Of a stretch of DNA of 50,714 bases, positions 1-8,469 are shown piece by piece. Within the stretch, counting starts at the first letter, position 1, and each line of letters starts with the position of its first letter. The stretch comes from Clostridiales bacterium (lineage in GTDB: Bacteria; Bacillota; Clostridia; Oscillospirales; Oscillospiraceae), in NCBI GenBank assembly GCA_021205725.1, contig JAJPWY010000043.1, forward strand, positions 1 through 50,714. Reading direction: 5' to 3'. The notes below the pieces were generated by a model. It ran no database searches. It was given only the letters and a program-made list of their open reading frames with translations, and was not told where the DNA came from. The position numbers and the translations under genes were made by a program.

Positions 1-910
1 CGTAGTCCGTCCGGTCGGCCACACCCCACAGCTCGCCCCAGCCGAAGGGGAAGAGATACTCAAAGTCGGTGGTAGCCTTGGAGTAGAAGCACAGCTCCTC
101 CGGCGTATGATCCCGGAGACGGAGGTTCTCGTCCTGCATCCCCAGACCGGTGAGCCAGTCGTGGCAGAACTGCCGCCAGTAGGCGAACCACTCCAGATCG
201 GTGCCCGGCTTGCAGAAGAACTCCAGCTCCATCTGCTCAAACTCCCGGGTACGGAAGGTGAAGTTGCCCGGGGTGATCTCGTTGCGGAAGCTCTTGCCCA
301 CCTGGCAGACGCCGAAGGGGACCTTCTTCCGGCTGGTGCGCTGGATGGAGGGGAAGTTGACGAAGATGCCCTGGGCGGTCTCGGGGCGGAGGTAGACGGT
401 GTTCTTGGCGTCCTCCGTGACCCCCTGGAAGGTCTTGAACATCAGGTTGAACTGCCGGATCTCGGTGAAGTTGTGCTTGCCGCAGGTGGGGCAGCAGACG
501 TGGTTGTTCTCCACGAAGTCCGCCATCTCCTGCTGGGAGAAGGCGTCGATGGGCTTTTCCAGGGTCACGCCGTTGACCGCGCACCAGTCCTCGATGAGCT
601 TGTCCGCCCGGAACCGCTCGTGACACTCCTTGCAGTCCATCAGCGGGTCGGAGAAGCTGCCCAGATGACCGGAGGCCACCCAGGTCTGGGGATTCATCAG
701 GATGGCGGCGTCCAGGCCCACATTATAGGGGTTCTCCTGGACGAACTTCTTCCACCAGGCCTTTTTTACGTTGTTTTTCAGCTCCACACCCAGGGGGCCG
801 TAGTCCCAGGTGTTGGCCAGGCCGCCGTAGATCTCGCTGCCCGGGAAGATAAAGCCCCGGTTCTTGCAGAGGGCGACCACCTTTTCCATTGTCTTTTGCT
901 CGTTTTTCAT
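1..910 (-). CDS. glyS: Glycyl-tRNA synthetase, class II dimeric type (5' part; 3' end beyond the window)
   Basis: Charges tRNA-Gly with glycine in the cytoplasm. The reading frame enters at the left edge and reads to an ATG at 908-910, giving about 303 N-terminal residues. They begin [20 protein letters not shown] and include [20 protein letters not shown], typical of the eukaryote-like single-chain GlyRS. The motif-2 region ([14 protein letters not shown], then [20 protein letters not shown]) is intact, and a CxxC...CxxC zinc-like insertion is visible. The start follows AGGAGGAGATTTT. A T-box leader with a glycine specifier lies directly upstream, which independently confirms the identity. 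The gene is cut only by the window edge. GlyRS of the alpha2beta2 type is excluded by the sequence. Confidence 0.96.
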   Translation of the reverse strand, partial: MKNEQKTMEKVVALCKNRGFIFPGSEIYGGLANTWDYGPLGVELKNNVKKAWWKKFVQENPYNVGLDAAILMNPQTWVASGHLGSFSDPLMDCKECHERFRADKLIEDWCAVNGVTLEKPIDAFSQQEMADFVENNHVCCPTCGKHNFTEIRQFNLMFKTFQGVTEDAKNTVYLRPETAQGIFVNFPSIQRTSRKKVPFGVCQVGKSFRNEITPGNFTFRTREFEQMELEFFCKPGTDLEWFAYWRQFCHDWLTGLGMQDENLRLRDHTPEELCFYSKATTDFEYLFPFGWGELWGVADRTDY

Positions 911-1177
911 AAAATCTCCTCCTACCACCAAAAACGCCCCGAGCAGCTTTCTGCTCAGGGCGAACGATGTCCGTGGTACCACCTGAATTTGGCGCAGAGC
1001 GCCACACTCGACCTCCCGGTAACGGGGGAAACCGGCGGCGTCTACTGGGGACGTTCATCCCGTTGGGGCCGCAGCTCAAAGGGGCCTTCCGACAGTCCTC
1101 CGCAGGGATTTGCACCGTCCATCCCCTCTCTGGGGCGGCGGGCCAGCCGTACTCTTCCTTCTCATCGCCTGTTGTCT
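911..1177 (-). promoter_or_regulatory. Glycine T-box riboswitch leader of glyS
   Basis: Read on the minus strand, the leader shows AGAGTA and CAGAGAGGGGATGG...GGTGCAAATCC typical of stem I. The specifier region GGAA-GGC-CCC-TTTGAGCTG follows, with the GGC glycine codon at 1084-1086. The T-box core AGGTGGTACCACGGA is at 970-984. It ends in a terminator hairpin, so uncharged tRNA-Gly should favour antitermination and glyS expression. Stem boundaries are approximate. Confidence 0.93.
930..962 (-). terminator. T-box-controlled terminator of the glyS leader
   Basis: On the minus strand CGCCCTGAGCAG-AAAG-CTGCTCGGGGCG forms a near-perfect hairpin followed by TTTTT. It lies directly after the T-box core, so it is the conditional terminator that the antiterminator competes with. 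Confidence 0.9.
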
Positions 1178-1183
1178 GGGGGT

Positions 1184-1212
1184 ATTTTATCATCTGCGGC
1201 GGCAAATGACAA
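1184..1212 (-). promoter_or_regulatory. Promoter of glyS
   Basis: Minus strand TTGTCA (1207-1212), 17-nt spacer, TAAAAT (1184-1189). Transcription would start near 1177, which fits the 5' end of stem I of the T-box. Confidence 0.7.
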
Positions 1213-1360
1213 GGGGAATTTCGCCTTCGACGCCTATTTTTCTTCAAAAATGGAGAAAACGCCGGGGCACGGCGGGATAAAACGGAGGCTGAACAACGCT
1301 TCCATTGGGATTTTTACGCATTTTTTACGTCTAAACCGGGTTTTCGTGCATCAGTGACAA

Positions 1361-1389
1361 TTGACATTTCGTTATTACCGTGGTAAAGT
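1361..1389 (+). promoter_or_regulatory. Promoter of glgP
   Basis: TTGACA (1361-1366), 17-nt spacer, TAAAGT (1384-1389). It lies about 90 bp upstream of the glycogen phosphorylase start. Confidence 0.6.
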
Positions 1390-1478
1390 TTTCAAGACAA
1401 TGAAAATTTGTACCCTTTCCGGCCCGGGCAATTCCCTGCCCGCCGGAATGACCACCATATGATTGGAGGCTTTATAAT

Positions 1479-3914
1479 ATGCACGAATACAGCAAGGAGG
1501 AGCTCCGCACCCTCATCGAGGGCAAGCTCCGCCGTCACTATGGCCGCATCCCCTCTGAGGCCACTCCCACCCAGATGTTCAAGTCCTGCGCTCTGGTCAT
1601 CCGGGACATCATGTCCGCCAACCGGATCGTCACCTCCAAGGCAGTCGACGTGGCCCAGGCCCGGCAGGTACACTACCTGTCCATGGAGTTCCTCATGGGC
1701 CGTTCCCTGATGAAGAACGCCTACAACCTGGGCGTGGTGGAGCCGCTGACCGAGGCCATCGAGTCCATGGGCTTCTCCGCCGCCGACCTGTTCGAGCTGG
1801 AGCCGGACGCCAGTCTGGGCAACGGCGGCCTGGGCCGTCTGGCTGCCTGCTACCTGGAGTCCATGACCACCCAGGAGATTCCCGCCACCGGCTACTCCAT
1901 CTGCTACCAGCTGGGCCTGTTCAAGCAGAAGATTTCCGACGGCAAGCAGATCGAGCTGGCCGACGAGTGGTTGTCTCTGGGCGACGCCTGGCTGATGCCC
2001 CGCCGGGACGAGTGCGAGACCGTCCGCTTCGGCGGCACCGTAGAAAACGATGTGGACGAGGAGGGCCGGTTTGTCTGCCGTCAGGTGGGCTATACCGAGG
2101 TGCTGGCCGTCCCCATGGACATGGAGATCGCCGGCTACCAGACCAGCCACGTGAACAAGCTCCGCCTGTGGGACGCCAAGAGCCCCACGCCGGTGAACAT
2201 GGACTACTACTCCTCCGGCGAGTACCTCAAGGCCGTGGAGCAGCAGATCACCGCCGAGACCATCGCCAAGGTCATCTATCCCGCTGACGACCACTACGAA
2301 GGCAAGAGCCTGCGGCTGAAGCAGCAGTACTTCTTCGTCTCCGCCACCGTCCAGTCCATCTGCCGGAAGCATAAGAAGCTCTACGGCACCCTGAAAAACT
2401 TCCACGAGAAGCACGTTCTCCAGATTAACGACACCCATCCCACCCTGGTCATCCCCGAGCTGATGCGCATTTTCATCGACCAGGAGGGCTACAGCTGGGA
2501 TGAGGCCTGGTATATCACCACCCACTCCGTGGCCTACACCAACCACACCGTTCTGGCCGAGGCCCTGGAGCACTGGCCCCAGATCCTGGTGCAGGGCCTG
2601 CTGCCCCGTATCTTCCAGATCATGTGCGAGATCAACGACCGCTACCTCAAGGAGGTTCGCTCCTTCTTCCACGGCGACGAGAACAAGGCCCGGGAGCTGG
2701 CCATCATCTGGGACGGCGACGTACGCATGGCCAACCTCTGCGTGGCCGCCTGCTATGCCGTCAACGGCGTGGCCGCCCTCCACTCTCAGATTTTGAAGGA
2801 CGACGTGTTCCACACCGCATGGCTGCGCACCCCGGACAAGTTCACCAACGTCACCAACGGCGTGGATCACCGCCGCTGGCTCAGCCAGATCAATCCCCAG
2901 CTGGATCAGCTCATCAAGGATGTCACCGGCAGCGACGAGTATCTGCTCCATCCCCAGTCCGGCCTGAAGAAGTTCGAGGCCGCCCGGGAGGATCCCTCCG
3001 CCCTGAACCAGCTGGCCAAGATCAAGCGGGCCAACAAGGAGGCATTCGCCGACTACGCCCTGAAGCAGTACGGCTTCCGGCTGAACCCCGACGCCATCTT
3101 CGACGTGCAGGTGAAGCGGCTGCACGAGTATAAGCGTCAGCTGCTCAACGTGATGCACATCATCTATCTGTATCAGCAGATCCAGAACGGCAAGACCATC
3201 CAGCCCCGCACCTTCCTCTTTGGCGCCAAGGCTGCCCCGGCCTACTACACCGCCAAGCGGATCATCGAGCTCATCAACTCCCTGAGCCGGGAGATCAACA
3301 ACGACCCCCGGTGCAAGGATCAGCTCCAGGTGTTCTTCCTGGAGAACTACCGGGTCTCCCTGGCAGAGAAGCTGATGCCCGCCGCCGAGGTGTCCGAGCA
3401 GATCTCCACCGCCGGCAAGGAGGCCTCCGGCACCGGCAACATGAAGTTCATGATGAACGGCGCCCTGACCATCGGCACCGAGGACGGCGCCAATGTGGAG
3501 ATGCACAACATCCTGGGCGACGACAACATCTTCATCTTCGGCCTCACCTCCGACGAGGTGTCCAGCAAGCTCCGCTCCGGCTATAACTCCTATGAGTACT
3601 ACAACCAGAACCCGGTCATCCGGGAGGTGCTGGCCGCCATCACCAACGGCTTCTCCGACGGCAAGCGGTATGAGGATCTGACCAACGGCCTGCTCTACGG
3701 CAACGGCGGTCAGGCGGATTCCTATCTGCTGCTGGCCGACTTCGAGAGCTACCGCTACACCCAGGAGAAGGTAGCCGAGGCCTATCAGGATCAGAAGCAC
3801 TGGAACCAGATGTCCGTATCCAACATCGCCCGCTCCGGTATCTTCTCCTCCGACCGCTCCATCGCCGACTACGCCGCCAACATCTGGCACGTGGACGTGC
3901 GCAACAAGAGCTGA
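1479..3914 (+). CDS. glgP: Glycogen/starch/maltodextrin phosphorylase
   Basis: 811 aa, the usual bacterial length. It phosphorolyses alpha-1,4-glucan ends to glucose 1-phosphate, in the cytoplasm. N-terminal motifs are YLSMEFLMGRSL and SLGNGGLGRLAACYLESM. The C-terminal half carries VQVKRLHEYKRQLLN, FGAKAAPAYYTAK and the pyridoxal-phosphate lysine motif EASGTGNMKFMMNGALTIGT, followed by GANVEM. The start follows GGAGG with 9-nt spacing. The gene stands alone between its own promoter and terminator, not inside a glg operon. malQ, which would act with it on maltodextrins, is 17 kb away. GT35 family membership is certain; preference between glycogen and maltodextrin cannot be read from the sequence. 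Confidence 0.97.
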   Translation: MHEYSKEELRTLIEGKLRRHYGRIPSEATPTQMFKSCALVIRDIMSANRIVTSKAVDVAQARQVHYLSMEFLMGRSLMKNAYNLGVVEPLTEAIESMGFSAADLFELEPDASLGNGGLGRLAACYLESMTTQEIPATGYSICYQLGLFKQKISDGKQIELADEWLSLGDAWLMPRRDECETVRFGGTVENDVDEEGRFVCRQVGYTEVLAVPMDMEIAGYQTSHVNKLRLWDAKSPTPVNMDYYSSGEYLKAVEQQITAETIAKVIYPADDHYEGKSLRLKQQYFFVSATVQSICRKHKKLYGTLKNFHEKHVLQINDTHPTLVIPELMRIFIDQEGYSWDEAWYITTHSVAYTNHTVLAEALEHWPQILVQGLLPRIFQIMCEINDRYLKEVRSFFHGDENKARELAIIWDGDVRMANLCVAACYAVNGVAALHSQILKDDVFHTAWLRTPDKFTNVTNGVDHRRWLSQINPQLDQLIKDVTGSDEYLLHPQSGLKKFEAAREDPSALNQLAKIKRANKEAFADYALKQYGFRLNPDAIFDVQVKRLHEYKRQLLNVMHIIYLYQQIQNGKTIQPRTFLFGAKAAPAYYTAKRIIELINSLSREINNDPRCKDQLQVFFLENYRVSLAEKLMPAAEVSEQISTAGKEASGTGNMKFMMNGALTIGTEDGANVEMHNILGDDNIFIFGLTSDEVSSKLRSGYNSYEYYNQNPVIREVLAAITNGFSDGKRYEDLTNGLLYGNGGQADSYLLLADFESYRYTQEKVAEAYQDQKHWNQMSVSNIARSGIFSSDRSIADYAANIWHVDVRNKS

Positions 3915-3932
3915 TCTCTCCCCGCACCCTAT

Positions 3933-3968
3933 GGGCGGCAGACGATTTTTCGTCTGCCGCCCGTTTTT
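3933..3968 (+). terminator. Terminator of glgP
   Basis: Thirteen-base-pair perfect stem GGGCGGCAGACGA / TCGTCTGCCGCCC closed by a TTTT loop and followed by five T residues, 18 bp after the glgP stop. Confidence 0.9.
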
Positions 3969-3975
3969 CATCTCC

Positions 3976-4014
3976 AAAAAGACAGCGGCCTGCACCGTTA
4001 CGATGCAGGCCGCT
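3976..4014 (-). terminator. Terminator of the isomerase-family gene
   Basis: On the minus strand AGCGGCCTGCA / TGCAGGCCGCT (11 bp) is followed by GTCTTTTT, 22 bp after the stop at 4036. It is back to back with the glgP terminator. Confidence 0.85.
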
Positions 4015-4035
4015 GAATGTTTTGTGGGATTTGGC

Positions 4036-5511
4036 TCAGGCGAAGGGGTTCTCCGTGGGATAGAGGACGCCCTTAGGCTGGTTGTAGGCGATGTCAGCGA
4101 TGCCCAGATACTTGAACACCTCGAACAGCTCCTTTCCGCAGTGGTGGAAGGCCACCGCCCCGTGGTGGGGATAGCCCTTCTGCACCAGCACGTGGCGGTA
4201 GAACCGGCCCATCTCCGGAATGGCGAAGATGCCGATGCCGCCGAAGGAGCGGGTGGGCACGTCCAAAATCTCGCCCTGGGCGATGTAGGCCCGGAGCTGG
4301 CCCTGGCTGTCGCACTGGAGACGATAGAAGGTGATGTCGCTGGCGGCGATGTCGCCCTCCAGAGTGCCCCGGGTGAAGTCCGGCTCGCTGTCCTGGGGCT
4401 CCAGCAGACGGTGCTGGATGAGCTGATACTTCACTGCCCGGTCTGCGCACATCTTGCACGCCGGGGTGTTGCCGCAGTGGAAGCCCATAAAGGTATCGGT
4501 GAGCTTGTAATCGTACTTGCCCTTGATGTCCTCGTCGTAGATGTACTGGGGTACGGAGTTGTTGATGTCCAGCAGGGTGACGGTGTCGCCGGAGACGCAC
4601 ATGCCAATGTACTCGGACAGAGCGCCGTAGATGTCCACCTCGCAGGAGACGGGGATGCCCCGGCTGGCCAGACGGGAGTTGACATAGCAGGGCTCAAAGC
4701 CGAACTGGCTGGGGAAGGCGGGCCAGCACTTGTCCGCAAAGGCCACGTACTTCCGGCTGCCCTTGTGGTTCTCCGCCCAGTCCAGCAGGGTCAGCTCAAA
4801 CTGAGCCATGCGCTCGTTGAGCTCGGGATAGTACCGCCCCTCGCCCATCTCCTTGGCCATGTCTGCGCAGACGTCGGGGATGCGGGGATCGCCTGCGTGC
4901 TGCTGATAGGACACCAGCAGGTCCAGTTCGGAGTTCTCCTCGATCTCCACGCCCAGCTCATACAGGCCCTTGATGGGGGCGTTGCAGGCGAAGAAGTCCT
5001 GGGGACGGGGACCGAAGGTGATGATTTTCAGATCCTTCAGACCCAGAATCGTCCGGGCGATGGGGACGAACTCGTGCATCTTCTCTGCCAGTTCCTCTGC
5101 CGTGCCGACGGGGTACTCGGGGATGTAGCCCTTGAGATGGCGCATGCCCAGGTTGTAGGAGCAGTTGAGCATCCCGCAGTAGGCGTCACCCCGACCGTTG
5201 ATCATGTCGCCGTCGCCCTCGGCGGCGGCCACGAACATACAGGGGCCGTCAAAGTATTTGGCGATGAGTGTCTCCGGGGTCTCCGGGCCGAAGTTGCCCA
5301 GGAACACCACCAGGGCGTTGACCCCGGCCGCCTTCACGTCGGCCACTGCCTTGAGCATATCCTTCTCGTTCTCCACGGTGATGGGGCACTCGTACAGGCC
5401 CTCGCCATAGGCGGCGGCGATGTTCTTCCGGCGCTGGGTGGACAGGGCAATGGGGAAACAGTCACGGCTGACGGCAATGATGCCGAGCTTGACCTGGGGA
5501 ATGTTAATCAT
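4036..5511 (-). CDS. L-fucose/L-arabinose isomerase family protein
   Basis: 491 aa, close to the length of AraA/FucI-type enzymes (about 470-590). The family interconverts aldoses and ketoses using a divalent metal. Recognisable stretches are VVFLGNFGPETPE in the N-terminal Rossmann-like part, GDGDMINGRGDAYCG, and the C-terminal HHGAVAFHHCGKELFEVF, which provides metal-ligand-type histidines. The start at 5511 follows AGGAGGACACACGCC. It is monocistronic with its own terminator. No sugar kinase, aldolase or transporter lies next to it, so the substrate is unknown; the divergent neighbour is a MATE exporter. The family call is firm; naming it fucI or araA would be over-reading. Confidence 0.8.
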   Translation of the reverse strand: MINIPQVKLGIIAVSRDCFPIALSTQRRKNIAAAYGEGLYECPITVENEKDMLKAVADVKAAGVNALVVFLGNFGPETPETLIAKYFDGPCMFVAAAEGDGDMINGRGDAYCGMLNCSYNLGMRHLKGYIPEYPVGTAEELAEKMHEFVPIARTILGLKDLKIITFGPRPQDFFACNAPIKGLYELGVEIEENSELDLLVSYQQHAGDPRIPDVCADMAKEMGEGRYYPELNERMAQFELTLLDWAENHKGSRKYVAFADKCWPAFPSQFGFEPCYVNSRLASRGIPVSCEVDIYGALSEYIGMCVSGDTVTLLDINNSVPQYIYDEDIKGKYDYKLTDTFMGFHCGNTPACKMCADRAVKYQLIQHRLLEPQDSEPDFTRGTLEGDIAASDITFYRLQCDSQGQLRAYIAQGEILDVPTRSFGGIGIFAIPEMGRFYRHVLVQKGYPHHGAVAFHHCGKELFEVFKYLGIADIAYNQPKGVLYPTENPFA

Positions 5512-5587
5512 GGCGTGTGTCCTCCTGACTCAAATCAAAGTGGGGCGTCCTTCCAGGGAACGGGACAGACCCCCTAGCTTATTGTTC

Positions 5588-5596
5588 AGTATAACA
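5588..5596 (-). promoter_or_regulatory. Extended -10 for the isomerase-family gene
   Basis: Minus strand TGTTATACT (TG-n-TATACT), about 75 bp upstream of the start codon at 5511. No good -35 is visible. Confidence 0.4.
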
Positions 5597-5610
5597 TGAC
5601 TAGCCAAGAA

Positions 5611-5686
5611 TGGAAACCGGTTTTTTGTAGAATCCCACCGACAATTTTGCGCTTTTGGAAAAACAGGCGAAATAGCCCGGTTTCCA
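5611..5686. repeat. Spaced perfect inverted repeat, candidate operator pair
   Basis: TGGAAACCGG at 5611-5620 and its exact reverse complement CCGGTTTCCA at 5677-5686, centres 66 bp apart. One arm lies near the leftward -10 region and the other abuts the rightward -35. The placement suits a regulator binding both promoters, but no regulator gene is adjacent. Confidence 0.45.
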
Positions 5687-5689
5687 TGC

Positions 5690-5717
5690 TTGACAACCGA
5701 TATAGAATCGCTATAAT
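5690..5717 (+). promoter_or_regulatory. Promoter of the MATE exporter
   Basis: Perfect hexamers TTGACA (5690-5695) and TATAAT (5712-5717) with a 16-nt spacer, about 100 bp before the GTG start. Confidence 0.8.
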
Positions 5718-5820
5718 CTGTCGTGGTAAAATACCGCAACTCCGTCCCGCAGATGTGCCAATGCCCTTGCCAGTCTGCGGGACGGAGCCTGATATGCCTG
5801 ATACAAAGGAGGAAAATCAA

Positions 5821-7188
5821 GTGCAATCATCCAGTGCGCTTCACGAGAACAAAATGGGCACCATGCCGGTGAACCGGCTGCTGCTGACCATGGCGCTGCC
5901 TATGATGCTGTCCATGCTGGTGCAGGCCTGCTACAATGTGGTAGACAGCATCTTTGTCTCCATGCTGGGAGAGGACGCCCTGACGGCGGTCTCCCTGGCG
6001 TTTCCGGCACAGAATATTATGATCGCCGTCGGCACCGGCACCGGCGTCGGCATCAACGCCATGCTCTCCAAATCTCTGGGAGAGGGGGACGAGGCCACCG
6101 CCAACCGGGCGGCCAGCAACGGCATCTTCCTTGCCTTCTGCTCTATGGCCGTGTTTATGGTGCTGTCCCAGACGGTGGTGCGGCCCTTTTACGCCAGCCA
6201 GGTGGCGGAGGACTCCGCCATCCTGGAGTATGGGGTGAGCTATCTCACCATCTGCGCCCTGCTGTGCCAGGGACTGTTCCTCCAGCTGGCCTTTGAGCGG
6301 CTGCTCCAGGCCACGGGACATACGGTGCTGAGCATGATCTCCCAGATGTCCGGAGCGGTGGTCAACATCATTATGGACCCGGTGCTCATCTTCGGCCTTG
6401 GCCCCTTCCCGGAGCTGGGGGTGGCGGGAGCCGCCGTCGCCACCGTTCTGGGCCAGTTCGTGGGAGCCGCCGTGGTGATCGTCCTGAACTTCCGCTGCAA
6501 CAAGGAGCTGCATTTTGAGGTGCGCAACTGGTTCCGGCCCCACGGCCCCACCATCCGGCGCATCTACATTGTGGGCGTCCCCTCCATCATCATGGCCTCC
6601 ATTAGCTCGGTGATGACCTACGGCATGAACCTGATTTTGGGTGCCTTCTCCTCCACCGCCATGGCGGTGCTGGGAGTGTATTTCAAGCTCCAGTCCTTTG
6701 TCTTTATGCCCGTCTTTGGCCTGAACGGAGCGCTGGTGCCCATCATCGCCTACAACTTTGGCGCCCGGAAGCGGGAGCGGATGATCACCACCATCAAGCT
6801 GGGCATCTTCTACGCCATGTGCTTCATGCTGGCGGGCATGGCGGTGTTCGAGCTGCTCCCCGCCCAGCTGCTGGGGCTGTTCAACGCCTCGGACTATATG
6901 CTGGAGATCGGCGTCCCCGCCCTGCGCACCATCGCGTTGAGCTTCGCCTTTGCGGGCTACTGCATCGCCTGCGGCACTGTGTTCCAGGCCCTGGGCAACG
7001 GCCTCTACTCCATGATCATCTCCATCGTCCGCCAGCTGGTGGTGCTGCTGCCGGTGGCCTGGCTGCTGGCCCAGACCGGCGTGCTGGACTATGTGTGGTG
7101 GGCCTTCCCCATCGCAGAGCTGGCCAGCCTGTGCCTGAGCACCTGGTATCTGGTCAGGATCAACCGGAAGATCATCTCCAAGGTGTGA
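5821..7188 (+). CDS. MATE family multidrug/solute efflux transporter
   Basis: 455 aa, the normal MATE length. It is a cytoplasmic-membrane cation/drug antiporter of the NorM/DinF superfamily. Early residues NRLLLTMALPMMLSMLVQ are the usual first MATE helix, followed by YNVVDSIFVSMLGEDALTAV. About twelve hydrophobic segments are spaced along the protein, with two homologous halves. I place the start at GTG 5821 because AAAGGAGG (5805-5812) sits 8 nt upstream. The longer in-frame extension would run through the promoter. It ends in a strong terminator, so it is monocistronic. The substrate cannot be inferred. Confidence 0.93.
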   Translation: MQSSSALHENKMGTMPVNRLLLTMALPMMLSMLVQACYNVVDSIFVSMLGEDALTAVSLAFPAQNIMIAVGTGTGVGINAMLSKSLGEGDEATANRAASNGIFLAFCSMAVFMVLSQTVVRPFYASQVAEDSAILEYGVSYLTICALLCQGLFLQLAFERLLQATGHTVLSMISQMSGAVVNIIMDPVLIFGLGPFPELGVAGAAVATVLGQFVGAAVVIVLNFRCNKELHFEVRNWFRPHGPTIRRIYIVGVPSIIMASISSVMTYGMNLILGAFSSTAMAVLGVYFKLQSFVFMPVFGLNGALVPIIAYNFGARKRERMITTIKLGIFYAMCFMLAGMAVFELLPAQLLGLFNASDYMLEIGVPALRTIALSFAFAGYCIACGTVFQALGNGLYSMIISIVRQLVVLLPVAWLLAQTGVLDYVWWAFPIAELASLCLSTWYLVRINRKIISKV

Positions 7189-7200
7189 GCAAACGCCTTT

Positions 7201-7236
7201 GACCCCTGACGGCAGGCCCGTCAGGGGTCGTTTTTT
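7201..7236 (+). terminator. Terminator of the MATE gene
   Basis: GACCCCTGAC / GTCAGGGGTC stem followed by GTTTTTT, 12 bp after the stop codon. Confidence 0.9.
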
Positions 7237-7460
7237 GTCTCTCTGCCCCCACATTCTGACAAATTCTGAATTTTGCGCCGGAGGGTTTTCGGCGGAGGAG
7301 CGGATACGGTATAGTATAGGAGACAGGACAGGCCCAACGCTCCGGCGAGGTGGGGGTGAGCCAGGAAGGAGTCCGCTTCTGCTCCCCATTTCGGAGGGCG
7401 GCGACGAAGCCCTGGCGGTATTTCCCCGACCTCTATCATGGCAGCTATTGTTATGACACC

Positions 7461-7655
7461 ATGCACCACTTTATTGTGCTGACCAACCGGCGGCTGAAGC
7501 CGGAGCAGTTGCTCAACATCAACCAGGTGCTCAACGACGAGAACACCATCAAAATCGAGTACAACAGGAAACGGCATCAGGCCTTGCTGGACGTACTGCT
7601 CCCACGGCAGCGGGCGGCGCTGGTGCGGGAGTTCGTGACGCTGGAAAGGCCATAA
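7461..7655 (+). CDS. Small hypothetical protein
   Basis: 64 aa if it starts at ATG 7461. The sequence is charged and soluble, beginning MHHFIVLTNRRLKPEQLLNI and rich in Arg, Leu and Asn. The same frame is open upstream to a GTG at 7350, but the upstream residues look like translated non-coding DNA, and neither start has a clear ribosome binding site. A weak -10 (TATAGT, 7310-7315) lies upstream and a strong hairpin follows the stop. No family is recognised. It may be a real short gene or a chance frame; the compact, protein-like composition is the only positive evidence. Confidence 0.35.
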   Translation: MHHFIVLTNRRLKPEQLLNINQVLNDENTIKIEYNRKRHQALLDVLLPRQRAALVREFVTLERP

Positions 7656-7659
7656 AATC

Positions 7660-7689
7660 AGCACCCTGACGGCAAGCCGTCAGGGTGCT
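7660..7689 (-). terminator. Terminator of ung, perhaps shared
   Basis: AGCACCCTGACGGC / GCCGTCAGGGTGCT is a 14-bp palindromic stem. On the minus strand it is followed by GATTTTAT, fitting the end of ung. On the plus strand the T tract is poor. Confidence 0.75.
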
Positions 7690-7710
7690 GTTATGTAAAC
7701 TAAGTGAGCG

Positions 7711-8403
7711 TCATTCCACTCGCCAGTCGATGCCCGGCTCTCCGTGGGCCTCCAGGAACCGGTTCACCTGGCTGAACGGCCGGGAGCCGAAAAAACCCCG
7801 GCGGGCGGACAGAGGGCTGGGATGGGCGGAGGAGAGCACCAGCCGGGGATAGGGGCTCTCCGTGATGCGGGCCTCCCGGCCCTTGGTCTGGGCGTTCCGG
7901 CCCCAGAGGAGGAAGGCCATGGGCCGTGGCTGCTCCCGGAGGGCCAGGAGCAGGCCGGCGGTGAACCGCTCCCAGCCCCAGCCCTTGTGACTGTCCGCCT
8001 CTCCGCCGTAGACGGTGAGGACGTTGTTGAGCAGCAGCACTCCCCGCTCTGCCCAGGGGAGCAGGCTCCCGGTGGCGGCGGGCGGGACGCCCAGGTCGGA
8101 CTCCAGCTCCAGATAGATGTTCCGCAGGGAACGGGGGACGGCCACCCCCGGCTGAACGGAGAAGGCCAGGCCGTGGGCCTGTCCCTGTCCGGGGTAGGGA
8201 TCCTGTCCCAGAATGACGCAGCGCACAGCGTCCGGCGGGGTCAGGCGCAGGGCGGTAAACAGCTGCTCCTTCGGCGGATAGACCGGTCGGTCGCCCTGAT
8301 AGGCCGCCTCCACCCGGTCAAACAGCGCCCGGCACCAGTCCTCCCGGAGCATAGGGGCGGCGATCTCCGACCAGCCGCCCAGTTGAGCCTCTAAGGATCC
8401 CAT
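7711..8403 (-). CDS. ung: Uracil-DNA glycosylase, family 1
   Basis: 230 aa, the normal Ung size. It removes uracil from DNA to start base excision repair. The water-activating motif GQDPYPGQGQAHGLAF spans residues 66-81 with catalytic Asp68. LLLNNVLTV (about 123-131) and the DNA-intercalation loop HPSPLS (194-199) are intact. The start follows GGAGGGAAAAAG. A hairpin of the upstream gene ends only 17 bp before the start, so ung may depend on read-through. It belongs to a local group of repair genes: 3-methyladenine glycosylase, family-4 UDG and exonuclease III within 6 kb. Confidence 0.97.
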   Translation of the reverse strand: MGSLEAQLGGWSEIAAPMLREDWCRALFDRVEAAYQGDRPVYPPKEQLFTALRLTPPDAVRCVILGQDPYPGQGQAHGLAFSVQPGVAVPRSLRNIYLELESDLGVPPAATGSLLPWAERGVLLLNNVLTVYGGEADSHKGWGWERFTAGLLLALREQPRPMAFLLWGRNAQTKGREARITESPYPRLVLSSAHPSPLSARRGFFGSRPFSQVNRFLEAHGEPGIDWRVE

Positions 8404-8420
8404 CTTTTTCCCTCCACACG

Positions 8421-8451
8421 AAAACGCCTCCGCAGTCCTTGCGGAGGCGTT
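8421..8451 (-). terminator. Hairpin between the P-loop gene and ung
   Basis: Minus strand AACGCCTCCGCA / TGCGGAGGCGTT, a 12-bp stem followed by only TTTTC. It could be a leaky terminator that lets some transcription into ung, whose start codon is 17 bp downstream. Confidence 0.6.
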
Positions 8452-8469
8452 GCAGGTCAGGCATTCGCC

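Larger units (their letters stand above)
5512..5820. other. Divergent intergenic region (isomerase / MATE)
   Basis: 309 bp without a convincing gene. It holds an extended -10 for the leftward isomerase gene, a consensus promoter for the rightward MATE gene and a spaced 10-bp inverted repeat. A reading frame open from 5596 continues into the MATE gene but lacks a ribosome binding site and contains the promoter, so it is treated as non-coding. Confidence 0.6.

Noticed and set aside
1392-3995. Very long open frame antisense to glycogen phosphorylase, and similar long antisense frames opposite the isomerase, MATE, prfC, GH3, malQ and dehydratase genes
   Set aside because: They mirror GC-rich codon use of real genes, are rich in Val/Gly/His/Leu repeats typical of shadow translation, and lack ribosome binding sites and domains.
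5596-5820. N-terminal extension of the MATE protein from an upstream ATG
   Set aside because: It contains the promoter TTGACA-16-TATAAT and has no ribosome binding site; GTG 5821 has a perfectly placed AAAGGAGG.
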